Assembly: GCF_000756375.1 (NCBI RefSeq)
Contig: NZ_JNFD01000001.1
Location: 248,001-312,000 of the forward strand
From: Sphingopyxis sp. LC81
Lineage (GTDB): Bacteria; Pseudomonadota; Alphaproteobacteria; Sphingomonadales; Sphingomonadaceae
Direction of reading: 5' to 3'
DNA length: 64,000 bases
The position numbers and the translations under genes were made by a program. The notes below the pieces were generated by a model. That model saw only the letters and a program-made list of their open reading frames with translations. It did no database searches and was not told the origin of the DNA. Positions 1 through 7,946 of this stretch are shown here, piece after piece. The stretch's first letter is position 1, and every line of letters starts with the position of its first letter.

Positions 1-889
1 CGGGGACCGGATCGTTGATGAGGACCGACGTCGCGTCGGCGCTGCCGGTGTTGGCGACCGCGATGCAATATTCGACGACCGCACCCGGGATCAGCTTCGG
101 ATTCGTCGTGTTGTTGAACGGATCCGAAATGACGCGGCTGGTCTTGGTGACACCCAGCGTTGCGGTGACCACGGTATAGTCGTCGTTGTCGCTATGCGAT
201 GCGTCGCGCGCCGCGTCGCCCGTCACGCCGGCGATGTCGGCAAAGACCGTATCCTTGCCCGCGGTGTTTGCGCCGGTGGTTTCGGTGATCGCCGCACCCT
301 GCGTGCCGGCAAGCCCACCCTCGCGTGCGGTCGCTCGCAACGTCACCCCGGCGACCGCATTGTTCGTGAGTCCCGCCGGAATGTCGGAGACGACGAACAG
401 GCGAATCGCCGTGTCGGTGACGATCTCGTCGACATAAGCGGTGACGAGCGCATCGCCGACATCCCAGCTGCCGATCGTACCCGTCGACGTATTGTCGCGG
501 TAAATCCGGACGTTATTGGCGTTGAACGTGTCGGTGCCGCCGTGCGAGGCGGTGCCGCCGACGATCTGCGACGCGACAAGCGCGAAGTCGAGCACCTCGT
601 TCGAGCTGTTGGTCAGCTGGAACGTCGTGACGGCATTCGTTTGGCCCGGCACGACATTGGTCGTGACCGTGCCGACTTCTTCGACGAGCAGGTTGATCTT
701 GCGGTCGACAGTGAAATTGTTCGACGCGCTCTGCTGAGTCTGGCTGACGCCCCCGACCTGAAAATCGACGGTGGCGGTATTGGTGATCGTGGTGCCCGCG
801 GTCGTTCCGGCGGCAAAGGCCGGCGTGGCGGCGACGCTCGAAAGCGCCGCCAGACCGATGGCACCCATATAAGTCAGCTTGCTGGTCAT
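1..889 (-). CDS. Exported DUF11-type repeat protein, 3' end cut by window edge
   Basis: About 296 codons are visible and the frame stays open to base 1, so the C-terminus is missing. It starts at an ATG (887-889) with AGGAG seven bases upstream. Residues 1-26 form a Sec signal peptide (start MTSKLTYMGAIGLAAL, probable cleavage after PAFA), so the product is exported. The mature part is rich in Thr, Val, Ala, Asn and Asp and predicts beta structure. It opens with TTITNTATVDF and later shows PGAVVEYCIAVANTGSAD, the pattern of DUF11/TIGR01451 surface-protein repeats. It is the last of three related genes read in the same direction. The substrate or partner cannot be told from sequence; a cell-surface structural role is the family-based guess. 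Confidence 0.8.
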   Translation of the reverse strand, partial: MTSKLTYMGAIGLAALSSVAATPAFAAGTTAGTTITNTATVDFQVGGVSQTQQSASNNFTVDRKINLLVEEVGTVTTNVVPGQTNAVTTFQLTNSSNEVLDFALVASQIVGGTASHGGTDTFNANNVRIYRDNTSTGTIGSWDVGDALVTAYVDEIVTDTAIRLFVVSDIPAGLTNNAVAGVTLRATAREGGLAGTQGAAITETTGANTAGKDTVFADIAGVTGDAARDASHSDNDDYTVVTATLGVTKTSRVISDPFNNTTNPKLIPGAVVEYCIAVANTGSADATSVLINDPVP

Positions 890-963
890 AGCTGAGCTCC
901 TGGGCTTCATGTTGGTTGCCGTTTCCCCACCGCTGGCAACCGTTAAGCGGTTTTATTCCTTCG

Positions 964-1440
964 CTATTTGACAACTCCCCGAAACATGAGCTTGCCCGTG
1001 CCACCGACCGGGATCGGCTTCTGGAAAGCCCAGCGGACATGCGTGACATCGGCGGGCTGCGCCGCGCGGCGCGAGCCGTCGGTCATCGGAACCGAAAGGT
1101 CGGCAAGCAGTCCCCACTGCTTGCCGCCGTCGACCGAGACGAACGGCCGCGTGTCGCCGGAGTCGGCAAAGCGGACCGCCGACGGCATCGGGTTGGTGAT
1201 CACGAACTTGTCGGCGGGCTGCGCGCCGGCGTTGCGATAGTTCAGCACGAAGACGAGCCGGTCGCCCGGAACGACGACCTTCGGTTCTTCGAGCAGGATT
1301 TTCTGCTTGCCCTCGGCGTCGGTCGATACGCGTTCGACGAACACGGCATTGTCGAGCGCGACCTGGTTCGCGGCGAGCGCCTGGGCCGGCATCAGTGCGG
1401 CGAGCAAAAGGAAAAGGACGGTGCGCATACGCATCTCCAT
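964..1440 (-). CDS. Small exported DUF11-like protein
   Basis: 158 residues. An N-terminal signal peptide (RTVLFLLLAALMPAQALA, cleavage near residue 24) is followed by one beta-rich domain containing LVFVLNYRNAGAQPADKF and TNPMPSAVRFA, which resembles a single DUF11 module. The ATG at 1438-1440 shares one base with the TGA of the upstream gene, so the two are probably translationally coupled. A TTG one codon earlier and ATGs two and four codons later are alternative starts. No enzyme motif is visible. With its neighbours it probably makes exported surface or envelope proteins. Confidence 0.75.
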   Translation of the reverse strand: MEMRMRTVLFLLLAALMPAQALAANQVALDNAVFVERVSTDAEGKQKILLEEPKVVVPGDRLVFVLNYRNAGAQPADKFVITNPMPSAVRFADSGDTRPFVSVDGGKQWGLLADLSVPMTDGSRRAAQPADVTHVRWAFQKPIPVGGTGKLMFRGVVK

Positions 1441-2441
1441 CAATCGATCGTGGTACGGAAGGTGACGGTGCGGGTCTGGCCGCCGGCGACGGTGCCGAGC
1501 GCGACGTTGATCCGCGTGCCGTTGTAATCGCCCGCATCGGCGTCGGCCGCGTCGGACAGCCCGCTGCCGCCGAGCGTGATCGAGCCGGGCACATAGCTGG
1601 TGTCCGCGGGAATATTGTCGGTGATCGCAAGCCCGCTGACCGAGCCGCTGCCCGCGACGGTCGCGACGATCGTATAGGTGATGATCGCGCCGGGGACCGG
1701 ATCGGCCGTGCCGAGCGAATTGGTCACGACTGCCGATTTGACGAGCGTTACGGTGGCCGCTGAGACGACATACGCGCCCGAATCCGTGCCATCGGCGCCA
1801 GTCGATCCGACGACAGCGTCGCCGCCGCCTTCGCCCTGGCCAGCAAAGCTGTCACCGGGATCGCCGGTGCCCGTCTTCGCTGCCGCGACGAGGCTGACGA
1901 TGCCGCGATTGCCATCGACAACCGTTCCCGGCGTCGTTGCGAGAACGAAGACCGTGATGCTCTGGTCGGGGTTCAGCGACGGATCGTTCGCGCCCGGCGT
2001 ATAGAGCGTGTCGGTGCTGGCGTCGAAAAGGCCGTCGCCGTTATCGAGATAGATTTGCGTGACCGCGGGGTCGTAATTGTCGCCGCCGGCGTTCGCGATC
2101 GTTGTCAATCCGAACGCTTCGAGGCCGTTGCCGTTGTTGGTGACCGAGAAGGTCAGCAGCTGACCCGTCGCGCCCGGCGTCGTCGGAACGTCGGCGGGAT
2201 TGCTCGAATCGACCGTGACGTCGAGCAGTTCGTCGACGAGCAGATCGACGCGGTTCGAATCGATCGTCGTCGTGCCGCCCCCCGTATCGAAGCTCGCGCT
2301 CGCGGTATTGCTGATGGTGGAGCCGGCGCGTGTGCCGGCGGCCTCGGCCTGCACCGGCAACGCGAGCGCGGCCAGCAAGGCAATGAGTGAACAAGAGGGA
2401 AGAAGCCGATGCTTCGCGCCCCCCACAGGCGCTATCATCAT
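1440..2441 (-). CDS. Exported DUF11-type repeat protein, first gene of the operon
   Basis: 333 residues with a hydrophobic signal segment (SLIALLAALALPVQAEA) near the N-terminus. The mature chain begins with AGSTISNTASASFDTGG, closely parallel to the third gene of the operon. It continues with Thr/Gly/Asp-rich beta sequence and ends in a canonical DUF11-like module (DPVPGAIITYTIVATVAG ... ITDNIPADTSYVPGSI). The start is GTG-ATG-ATG at 2444-2436; GGAG lies eight bases before the first ATG, so 2441 was chosen, with GTG 2444 also possible. It overlaps the next gene by one base. Acidic, low-Lys composition fits a surface protein. The ligand is unknown. Confidence 0.78.
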   Translation of the reverse strand: MMIAPVGGAKHRLLPSCSLIALLAALALPVQAEAAGTRAGSTISNTASASFDTGGGTTTIDSNRVDLLVDELLDVTVDSSNPADVPTTPGATGQLLTFSVTNNGNGLEAFGLTTIANAGGDNYDPAVTQIYLDNGDGLFDASTDTLYTPGANDPSLNPDQSITVFVLATTPGTVVDGNRGIVSLVAAAKTGTGDPGDSFAGQGEGGGDAVVGSTGADGTDSGAYVVSAATVTLVKSAVVTNSLGTADPVPGAIITYTIVATVAGSGSVSGLAITDNIPADTSYVPGSITLGGSGLSDAADADAGDYNGTRINVALGTVAGGQTRTVTFRTTID

Positions 2442-2493
2442 CACTTTGACTCCGAATAGGTTGGTCCTTGGAGCCCTCAGTCGCCGATAAAGG

Positions 2494-2508
2494 GTAATTT
2501 CTGGTTAA
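2494..2508 (-). promoter_or_regulatory. CtrA-like binding site upstream of the DUF11 operon
   Basis: On the minus strand the site reads TTAA, seven bases, TTAC, which is seven of eight matches to the alphaproteobacterial CtrA consensus TTAA-N7-TTAA. It lies 53-67 bases before the first ATG of the operon, where an activator or repressor site is expected. Such a motif can occur by chance, so the call is tentative. Confidence 0.35.
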
Positions 2509-2637
2509 AAAGCAGGTAGAAAGACGCGTTTTGCTCCAAATGGGGACAGGGAAGGGGGCTGGTTCGTCGCAAAATGGGGCGACTGGCGCGACGCGCCAAG
2601 CGCGCGTAAGATGGGGCAATTAATGAGGAGAGCAGGG

Positions 2638-3837
2638 GTGGCGGAGGACCGGGGCAGCAAGGATGGGCGTCCGCCGCGCATCAATCCGCTGCACCAGATC
2701 GAGATCGACGATTTCCGCCGCGACCGGCTCCTCGCCGCGCTCGCGCTCCTTTTTGGCGCCAGCTTCTGTCTCGGGCTGCCTTTCGCATTGCAGGCGGGCG
2801 CTGAATTCTTCCTGCCGCTGACCGCCGCGATCGTCATTGCGATCGCGCTTGTCCCACTGCTCGAATGGCTCGAACGGCGCGGCCTGCCGTCGGCGCTCGC
2901 GGCTTTCTTCGCGCTTGCTGTCTTTTTGGCGATTATCAACGCAGCGCTCGCGATCATCGTCGTACCCGCCACCAGCTGGTTTGCGCGCATTCCTGAATCT
3001 ATCCCGCGCATTCAGAGCAATCTGGCACCGCTGATCGATTTCTATTCGACGCTGCAACGCTTCGTCGATCGCACGCTGATGTCGGTCGCCAGTGGGACCG
3101 AGGCGACGGCGCAGGCGGTGGCGGCGACGGCGCCGACGTCGGTCGTCGACTATTTCATCTCGTCGGCGCCCTCGGCCGCGATCCAGCTCTTCTTTGCCGT
3201 GCTCGTGATCTTCTTCTTTCTGTCGGGCTGGACGCGGCTGCGCAAAGGCACGATTCGCCGGCGCGGCAGCTTCGATGGCGCGATGCAGACCGCGCGGGTG
3301 ATCCAGAATGTCGTGGACGCGACCGCCGACTATCTGGCGACGATCACGATGATCAACGCGATTCTCGGCCTGACCGTCTCGCTGCTGCTCTGGGCGCTCG
3401 GCATGCCGTCGCCCTTCATGTGGGGCGGGATCGTCAGCATCTGCAATTTCGTGCCTTATCTGGGGCCGATCGTCGCCGCGGTGCTGCTCGGGCTTGGCGG
3501 GTTGATGACCTTCGACGCCGTCGGGCTGGCGCTATTGCCCGCGCTGATCTTCATCGGCGTTCATCTGGTCGAGGCGAATCTGATCACCCCGCTGGTGCTC
3601 GGCAAGCGGCTGACGATCAACCCGCTGCTGATTCTCGTGTCCCTGAGCTTCTGGGGATGGGTGTGGGGCACGCCGGGCGCGTTGCTCGCCGTGCCGCTGC
3701 TGCTCATCCTGCAGACGGTGCTCGCATCGACCGGCACCCCCGATCTGGCGGGTTTCCTGTTCGAACATGGCACGCTGACGACCACCGACGACGTGCGCGA
3801 TCGATTAAATCGCACACAGGATGAAAGCGACGGTTGA
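2638..3837 (+). CDS. AI-2E family transporter (PerM-like permease)
   Basis: 399 residues from the GTG at 2638, chosen because GAGGAG lies seven bases upstream; an ATG at 2611 in frame has no ribosome site. About eight hydrophobic segments are present. Two lie at the N-terminus (near ALALLFGASFCLGLPFAL and FFLPLTAAIVIAIALVPLL), followed by a soluble loop and a C-terminal membrane core with NFVPYLGPIVAAVLLGL and LGKRLTINPLLILVSL. This order and the PYLGP and L-x-G-x-x-L-x-(I/L)-(N/H)-P motifs are typical of the AI-2E/PerM (UPF0118) family of inner-membrane permeases. Family members are known or suspected to move autoinducer-2, Na+/H+ or other solutes; the substrate here cannot be assigned. It stands alone, ahead of tRNA-Asp. 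Confidence 0.9.
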   Translation: MAEDRGSKDGRPPRINPLHQIEIDDFRRDRLLAALALLFGASFCLGLPFALQAGAEFFLPLTAAIVIAIALVPLLEWLERRGLPSALAAFFALAVFLAIINAALAIIVVPATSWFARIPESIPRIQSNLAPLIDFYSTLQRFVDRTLMSVASGTEATAQAVAATAPTSVVDYFISSAPSAAIQLFFAVLVIFFFLSGWTRLRKGTIRRRGSFDGAMQTARVIQNVVDATADYLATITMINAILGLTVSLLLWALGMPSPFMWGGIVSICNFVPYLGPIVAAVLLGLGGLMTFDAVGLALLPALIFIGVHLVEANLITPLVLGKRLTINPLLILVSLSFWGWVWGTPGALLAVPLLLILQTVLASTGTPDLAGFLFEHGTLTTTDDVRDRLNRTQDESDG

Positions 3838-3880
3838 CAGGTCGGGGCGAGCGCCATATTGGCGCGGCTCCCAAGCACAC

Positions 3881-3957
3881 GCGGGTGTAGCTCAGTTGGT
3901 TAGAGTGCCGGCCTGTCACGCCGGAGGTCGCGGGTTCGAGCCCCGTCACTCGCGCCA
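3881..3957 (+). tRNA. tRNA-Asp (anticodon GTC)
   Basis: 77 nt including an encoded CCA. The acceptor arms GCGGGTG and CACTCGC pair with one G-T wobble. The D arm (TAGCTCAGTTGGTTAGA) and T arm (CGGGTTCGAGCCCCG) are canonical. The anticodon stem GCCGG/CCGGC... encloses the loop CTGTCAC, giving GTC. The discriminator base is G, as expected for Asp. Confidence 0.97.
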
Positions 3958-4021
3958 TTCCTTCCATTTTCGGACGGAATGGCCACCGCGTCTTGGGACC
4001 ATTCCATCACTGGAAATCGGG

Positions 4022-4053
4022 AAAAATGGCGCGGCGCTTCAGCCGCGCCATTT
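4022..4053 (-). terminator. Rho-independent terminator of the zapA-6S-fau operon
   Basis: A perfect 12-base-pair stem (AAATGGCGCGGC and its complement, loop of six) is followed on the minus strand by a run of five T. It ends the minus-strand unit. The TGA stop of the DUF2842 gene (4039-4041) lies inside the loop. Confidence 0.85.
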
Positions 4054-4269
4054 CCCCAATTCCATCCAGCGCAGCAGCGGCTTCAGCGGCAGGATCCAGA
4101 TGATCCCCGCGGCGAGATAGAAAACTGCCTGTACCAGCACAGGCCATGTACCGACCCAAGGTGACAGGCTGACGACGATCGCCGTCCACCCCGCGATCAG
4201 TGCGAGGATCAGGAACATGCCCGCAGGCTTGCGCCAGCTCGGCTGGGGCCCGGGTGGTATTTGGCTCAC
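4039..4269 (-). CDS. DUF2842 family small membrane protein
   Basis: 76 residues from a GTG whose last two bases are the first two of the upstream TGA stop (GTGA overlap). GTGGAG sits seven bases before it, which decides this start over a TTG at 4284. The chain has two hydrophobic segments (near MFLILALIAGWTAIVVSL and VFYLAAGIIWILPLKPLL) joined by SPWVGTWP and ends RWMELGKWRG. The WRKPAGM motif and the ILPLKPLLRWM motif match the DUF2842 family, small inner-membrane proteins restricted to alphaproteobacteria. Function is unknown. It is the last gene of the zapA-6S-fau unit and its stop lies in the terminator loop. Confidence 0.85.
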   Translation of the reverse strand: MSQIPPGPQPSWRKPAGMFLILALIAGWTAIVVSLSPWVGTWPVLVQAVFYLAAGIIWILPLKPLLRWMELGKWRG

Positions 4270-4859
4270 AAACGGTCTCCACAAAGGATGAATTCTTGTT
4301 CGGTCAGGATCGCGTCGAGCGCGATGTCGGTCGATTCGCGGGGGGCGGCGTCTATTTCTTGCACGGACCAGCCGATTCCGATCCGCAGCACATCGGGGTG
4401 CGCGGCGAAATAGCGATCATAATGCCCGCCACCCTGACCGATCCTGCCGCCCTGGCGATCGAATCCAACGAGCGGGCAGAAGATGAGGTTGGGGGTTGCC
4501 AAAGGTGCGTTGTCCGCGGGCTGGCGCGTGCCCCAGGGGCCCTTCACCAGCGGCTCATTGGGTCGCCAATGGCGAAAGTCCATTTCGGCGATCCGCCCGC
4601 CATGGTGGGGCAGGGCGAGCGCACCCGCTTCCGCAAGGCCGGCGAACATCGGCATGATATCGGGCTCGTCGCCCGACGCGGCATAGGCGCCAACGACGGC
4701 ATGATCGGCGAGAAGATCGGACAGCGGCGCGGGCAGCGCGCGAAAGGCCGCAAGCTGCGCCATCCCGTCGAGATTCGCCGCGAAATGCTTGCGACGAAAG
4801 CGCAGCTTTTCGCGCAATTTCTGTTTTTGCTGGACCAGATTGGCGGACAAGTCGGTCAT
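4266..4859 (-). CDS. 5-formyltetrahydrofolate cyclo-ligase
   Basis: 197 residues, the usual size. The enzyme converts 5-formyl-THF to 5,10-methenyl-THF using ATP, returning the stored folate to one-carbon metabolism in the cytosol. The N-terminal KLREKLRFRRKHF helix supplies the ATP-phosphate contacts typical of the family. The C-terminal signature GGRIGQGGGHYDRYF is the conserved folate/ATP loop. It lies downstream of zapA and the 6S RNA, the standard proteobacterial order, and overlaps the DUF2842 start by four bases. The gene name (fau/ygfA/mthfs) differs between databases, so none is given. Confidence 0.95.
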   Translation of the reverse strand: MTDLSANLVQQKQKLREKLRFRRKHFAANLDGMAQLAAFRALPAPLSDLLADHAVVGAYAASGDEPDIMPMFAGLAEAGALALPHHGGRIAEMDFRHWRPNEPLVKGPWGTRQPADNAPLATPNLIFCPLVGFDRQGGRIGQGGGHYDRYFAAHPDVLRIGIGWSVQEIDAAPRESTDIALDAILTEQEFILCGDRL

Positions 4860-4867
4860 CGCCTCCT

Positions 4868-5100
4868 CTGGGACTTGCTGGATGGTTGGCGGGACCGCCG
4901 AGGTCGTTTGCTGGAAAGTCCTCTGACGCCAGTAACGTCAGGTGGGGACCATGTACGTCGGACCAGGGTCCGGGCAGGGACAGCCCCCTAGGATGATGTA
5001 TCGCCTCAGGGATTTTCGCAAAAGCTCGTGCCGGGCAGTACCCGCCGCCCTCTATGTAGGGGCGCGGGCCCGCTTGCTCAAGAGGTTTGGCTTGAGCGCG
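4868..5100 (-). ncRNA. ssrS: 6S RNA (SsrS), ends approximate
   Basis: The 250 bases between zapA and the cyclo-ligase gene hold no credible reading frame, and this is the conserved position of 6S RNA in proteobacteria. On the minus strand the segment TCCCTGAGGCGATACATC resembles the 5' side of the Escherichia coli 6S central bubble (CCCCTGAGCCGATATTTC), and GCAAGCGGGCC further upstream also matches. A GGGG...CCCC helix encloses the hairpin CGGACCCTGGTCCG, and CTGACG/CGTCAG forms a hairpin on the 3' side of the bubble. 6S RNA binds housekeeping RNA polymerase and is read as a template for pRNAs. Both ends are estimates; strand and identity rest on synteny plus partial sequence likeness. Confidence 0.68.
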
Positions 5101-5112
5101 CGGCGCGCGCGC

Positions 5113-5559
5113 TTAGGGGAGTTGCTCGACTTTCGCAGCGAGCGCCTCGATCCGGTCGGCGATTTGGAGCAAGGCGCGGTTGTTCGACGGATTTGCCGTG
5201 GGTGAGGCTGCAGGTGCATTCTGGCGCGCCGCTTCCAGCTCCTTGAACGCCGCCTGCTCGCGCGCAACCGCCGCGCGCAGTTCCTCACGCGCAGCCGCTT
5301 CGCGGCTTTCGGCGAGCGCCACCGCGGCGCGAAGCGAATCGGACTGCGGTTCGGACTTTTCGATCTTGCCCTTCGCATCCTGTGCATCGTCGGCCAGCAT
5401 CAGCGCCGCGAAAAGGAGCTGGCGAACCTCGGTCCCGCCCGGCATCGCGCGCGCCTTTTCGTCGACGACGGCGGCGAGCTCGACCAGCTGCGATTCCTGC
5501 CCGTCCTCACAATGGAGGTCGTAGGGGCGTCCCGCGATCGTGAGTTTGACGTCAGCCAC
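5113..5559 (-). CDS. zapA: Cell division protein ZapA
   Basis: 148 residues starting at a GTG. The N-terminal domain (MADVKLTIAGRPYDLHCEDG ... QLVELAAVVDEKAR) is the ZapA fold that binds FtsZ, and the second half is an Ala/Glu-rich coiled coil (about residues 70-115) used for dimerisation. ZapA bundles FtsZ filaments at mid-cell. The protein is longer than the E. coli form because of the Ala/Pro/Asn linker and a final helix (RALLQIADRIEALAAKVEQL). It overlaps the upstream small coiled-coil gene by eight bases and precedes the 6S RNA. Confidence 0.93.
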   Translation of the reverse strand: MADVKLTIAGRPYDLHCEDGQESQLVELAAVVDEKARAMPGGTEVRQLLFAALMLADDAQDAKGKIEKSEPQSDSLRAAVALAESREAAAREELRAAVAREQAAFKELEAARQNAPAASPTANPSNNRALLQIADRIEALAAKVEQLP

Positions 5560-5758
5560 GGTCGGCCTCCGCGATCAGCCGGTCGAGTTCGCCGATGACC
5601 GCGGCAACCTCGGCCTTCAGCGCCGATTGGTCGGCGGGTACGGCGGCAGCGGCCGATTCGGGCCGGTTCGCGCGGTCGGCGAGCGACTTTTCGATGCGAC
5701 TGAGCGCGCGTTCGATACGGCCGATGGCCAGGCTGGATTCGTCGAGATCGAGTTCCAT
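5552..5758 (-). CDS. Small coiled-coil protein upstream of zapA (DUF4164-like)
   Basis: 68 residues, almost entirely predicted helix, with heptad-like spacing in IGRIERALSRIEKSL and ALKAEVAAVIGELDRL. Its stop overlaps the zapA start by eight bases, so the two are translated together. Small acidic coiled-coil proteins of the DUF4164 type lie at this position in many alphaproteobacteria, which suggests a partner of ZapA or FtsZ. That role is inference from position only. Confidence 0.75.
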   Translation of the reverse strand: MELDLDESSLAIGRIERALSRIEKSLADRANRPESAAAAVPADQSALKAEVAAVIGELDRLIAEADRG

Positions 5759-5938
5759 GACGAAGGGTTAGCAGCGGCGGGGAGGGGGTGCAATTGCCCT
5801 GTCGGTCGAAAATGCGCCGATTTTCCGTTACGGGCGGTTGACTCCTGCCCCCGCCGCCGCAAAGGGCTGTCCGCATCCAGTCCGGCCCCCAGAGTCTTTT
5901 TGGGTCCGGCGCCAACCCAGCCATTCCCCGGGGGACCA

Positions 5939-7906
5939 ATGACACTGCCCGAACGCCAGCTCGCCAACGCAATCCGCGCGCTTGCGATGGATGCCGTACA
6001 GGCCGCAAATAGCGGTCATCCGGGGATGCCGATGGGCATGGCCGACGTCGCCACCGTCCTTTATTCGGACTATCTGAAGTTCGATCCCACCGATCCCAAA
6101 TGGGCCGACCGCGACCGATTCGTTCTATCGGCAGGGCACGGGTCGATGCTCGCTTATGCGACGCTGCATCTCGCGGGCTATGCGCGCCCGACGCTGGACG
6201 ATATCCGCAATTTCCGCCAGCTGCACAGCCCGTGCGCCGGACATCCCGAGAATTTCGAGCTTGCCGGCGTCGAAACGACGACCGGCCCGCTGGGGCAGGG
6301 GCTCGCGACCTCGGTCGGCATGGCGATCGCCGAACGCCATCTCAATGCGCTCTATGGCGACGACCTCGTCGACCACCGCACCTGGGTGATCGCGGGCGAC
6401 GGCTGCCTGATGGAAGGCATCAACCACGAAGCGATCGGGCTCGCCGGACACCTCGGCCTCGGCCGCCTCACCGTATTGTGGGATGACAACAAGATCACTA
6501 TCGACGGGTCGACCGACCTGTCGACCAGCGAGGACATCCCGGCGCGCTATGCGGCGACGGGCTGGCATGTCGAAAGCTGCGACGGCCATGACCCCGCCGA
6601 CATCCGCCGCGCGATCGACGCCGCGCTCGCCGATCCGCGCCCGTCGCTGATCGCGTGCCGCACGATCATCGGTTTCGGCGCCCCCAACAAGCAGGGCACC
6701 TCGGCGACGCATGGCGCGCCGCTCGGCGCCGACGAGATCGCCGGCGCGCGCAAGGAACTGGGCTGGACCGCCGAACCGTTCGTCATTCCCGCCGATATCG
6801 CATCGGCGTGGGCGGCGTTTGGCGAGAAGGGCAAGGTGCTTCATGCTGAATGGAATGATCGTCTTGCAAGCAACGAAAAGAAAAAGGAATTTGGCGATCG
6901 TCTGAACGGCAAGATCGTCCCAGGCAATGCCTTCAAGGCCTATCTCGACGGTCTCGTCGCCGAACCGCCGAAGGTCGCGACGCGCAAAGCGTCGGAGAAC
7001 ACGCTCGGTGCGCTGACCGCCGATATCGCGGCGCTTGTCGGCGGCAGCGCCGACCTCACCGGTTCGAACAACACCAAAACGTCGTCGACCAAGCCGCTGA
7101 CTAAAGAAGATTATTCGGGCCGCTATATCTATTATGGCATCCGCGAATTCGGCATGGCCGCCGCGATGAACGGCATGGCGTTGCATGGCGGTGTCGTGCC
7201 CTATGGCGGCACCTTCCTTGTCTTCGCCGACTATTGCCGCGCTGCGATCCGCCTGTCGGCGCTTCAGCAGCAGCGCGTTGTCTATGTGATGACGCACGAC
7301 AGCATCGGGCTCGGCGAAGACGGCCCGACGCACCAGCCGATCGAGCATCTCCAGTCGCTTCGCGCGATGCCGAACCTGCTCGTGCTGCGCCCCGCCGATG
7401 CGGTCGAGACCGCCGAATGCTGGGCGCTGGCGCTGGCGCAGGAAAGCCGGCCTTCGCTGCTCGCACTGACCCGCCAGAATCTCCCGGCGCTCCGCCACGA
7501 CGTCACCGAAAATCTTTGCCTGAAAGGCGGTTACCGCCTTCGGGGTGCCGCTGCGGCGCGCAAGGTCGTGCTCGTCGCAACCGGCTCAGAAGTATCGCTG
7601 GCAATCGAAGTTGCCGACAAGCTCGAGGCCGCCGGCCACGGCGCCGACGTCGTCTCGATGGTCTCGACCGAATTGTTCGACGAACAGACCACCGCCTATC
7701 AGGCCGATATCCTGCCCGACGACGCGCTGATCGTGTCGCTCGAGGCGGGCACGACTTTCGGCTGGGAACGCTACACCGGCCGCCACGGCCTGCGCTTCGG
7801 CATCGACAGCTTCGGCGCCTCGGCGCCGATTGAAGACCTATTCAAGCATTTCGGCCTGACCGCCGATGCTATCACCCCCCAGATCCTGGCACGGCTCGGC
7901 AACTAA
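5939..7906 (+). CDS. tkt: Transketolase
   Basis: 655 residues, normal for a bacterial transketolase. The thiamine diphosphate enzyme moves two-carbon ketol units between sugar phosphates, linking the pentose phosphate pathway to glycolysis. Visible features in order: [20 protein letters not shown] at the N-terminus, [16 protein letters not shown] (TPP/Mg2+ site), [32 protein letters not shown] (pyrimidine domain with the catalytic Glu), [20 protein letters not shown], and a C-terminal transketolase domain. The ATG at 5939 begins [18 protein letters not shown], matching the family N-terminus; the frame is open further upstream but that part is not conserved. It heads the tkt-gap-pgk-aldolase cluster. 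A 180-base leader with a GC-rich hairpin near 5880-5910 separates it from the divergent zapA unit. Confidence 0.97.
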   Translation: MTLPERQLANAIRALAMDAVQAANSGHPGMPMGMADVATVLYSDYLKFDPTDPKWADRDRFVLSAGHGSMLAYATLHLAGYARPTLDDIRNFRQLHSPCAGHPENFELAGVETTTGPLGQGLATSVGMAIAERHLNALYGDDLVDHRTWVIAGDGCLMEGINHEAIGLAGHLGLGRLTVLWDDNKITIDGSTDLSTSEDIPARYAATGWHVESCDGHDPADIRRAIDAALADPRPSLIACRTIIGFGAPNKQGTSATHGAPLGADEIAGARKELGWTAEPFVIPADIASAWAAFGEKGKVLHAEWNDRLASNEKKKEFGDRLNGKIVPGNAFKAYLDGLVAEPPKVATRKASENTLGALTADIAALVGGSADLTGSNNTKTSSTKPLTKEDYSGRYIYYGIREFGMAAAMNGMALHGGVVPYGGTFLVFADYCRAAIRLSALQQQRVVYVMTHDSIGLGEDGPTHQPIEHLQSLRAMPNLLVLRPADAVETAECWALALAQESRPSLLALTRQNLPALRHDVTENLCLKGGYRLRGAAAARKVVLVATGSEVSLAIEVADKLEAAGHGADVVSMVSTELFDEQTTAYQADILPDDALIVSLEAGTTFGWERYTGRHGLRFGIDSFGASAPIEDLFKHFGLTADAITPQILARLGN

Positions 7907-7946
7907 GAAAGCCCGGTCCTCCCACACGCAGAAAGGTTATTTCGAC

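Noticed and set aside
194..895. Plus-strand frame opposite the first DUF11 gene
   Set aside because: Arg/Asp-rich shadow; the opposite strand has signal peptide, ribosome site and DUF11 pattern.
3881..3957. tRNA-Asp, tRNA-Ile and tRNA-Pro as integration sites for mobile islands
   Set aside because: No integrase, direct repeat of a tRNA 3' end or composition shift is seen beside any of the three.
5838..5866. TTGACT as -35 element of a tkt promoter
   Set aside because: The -35 match is good but the position 17 bases downstream has no recognisable -10 element, so no promoter is called.
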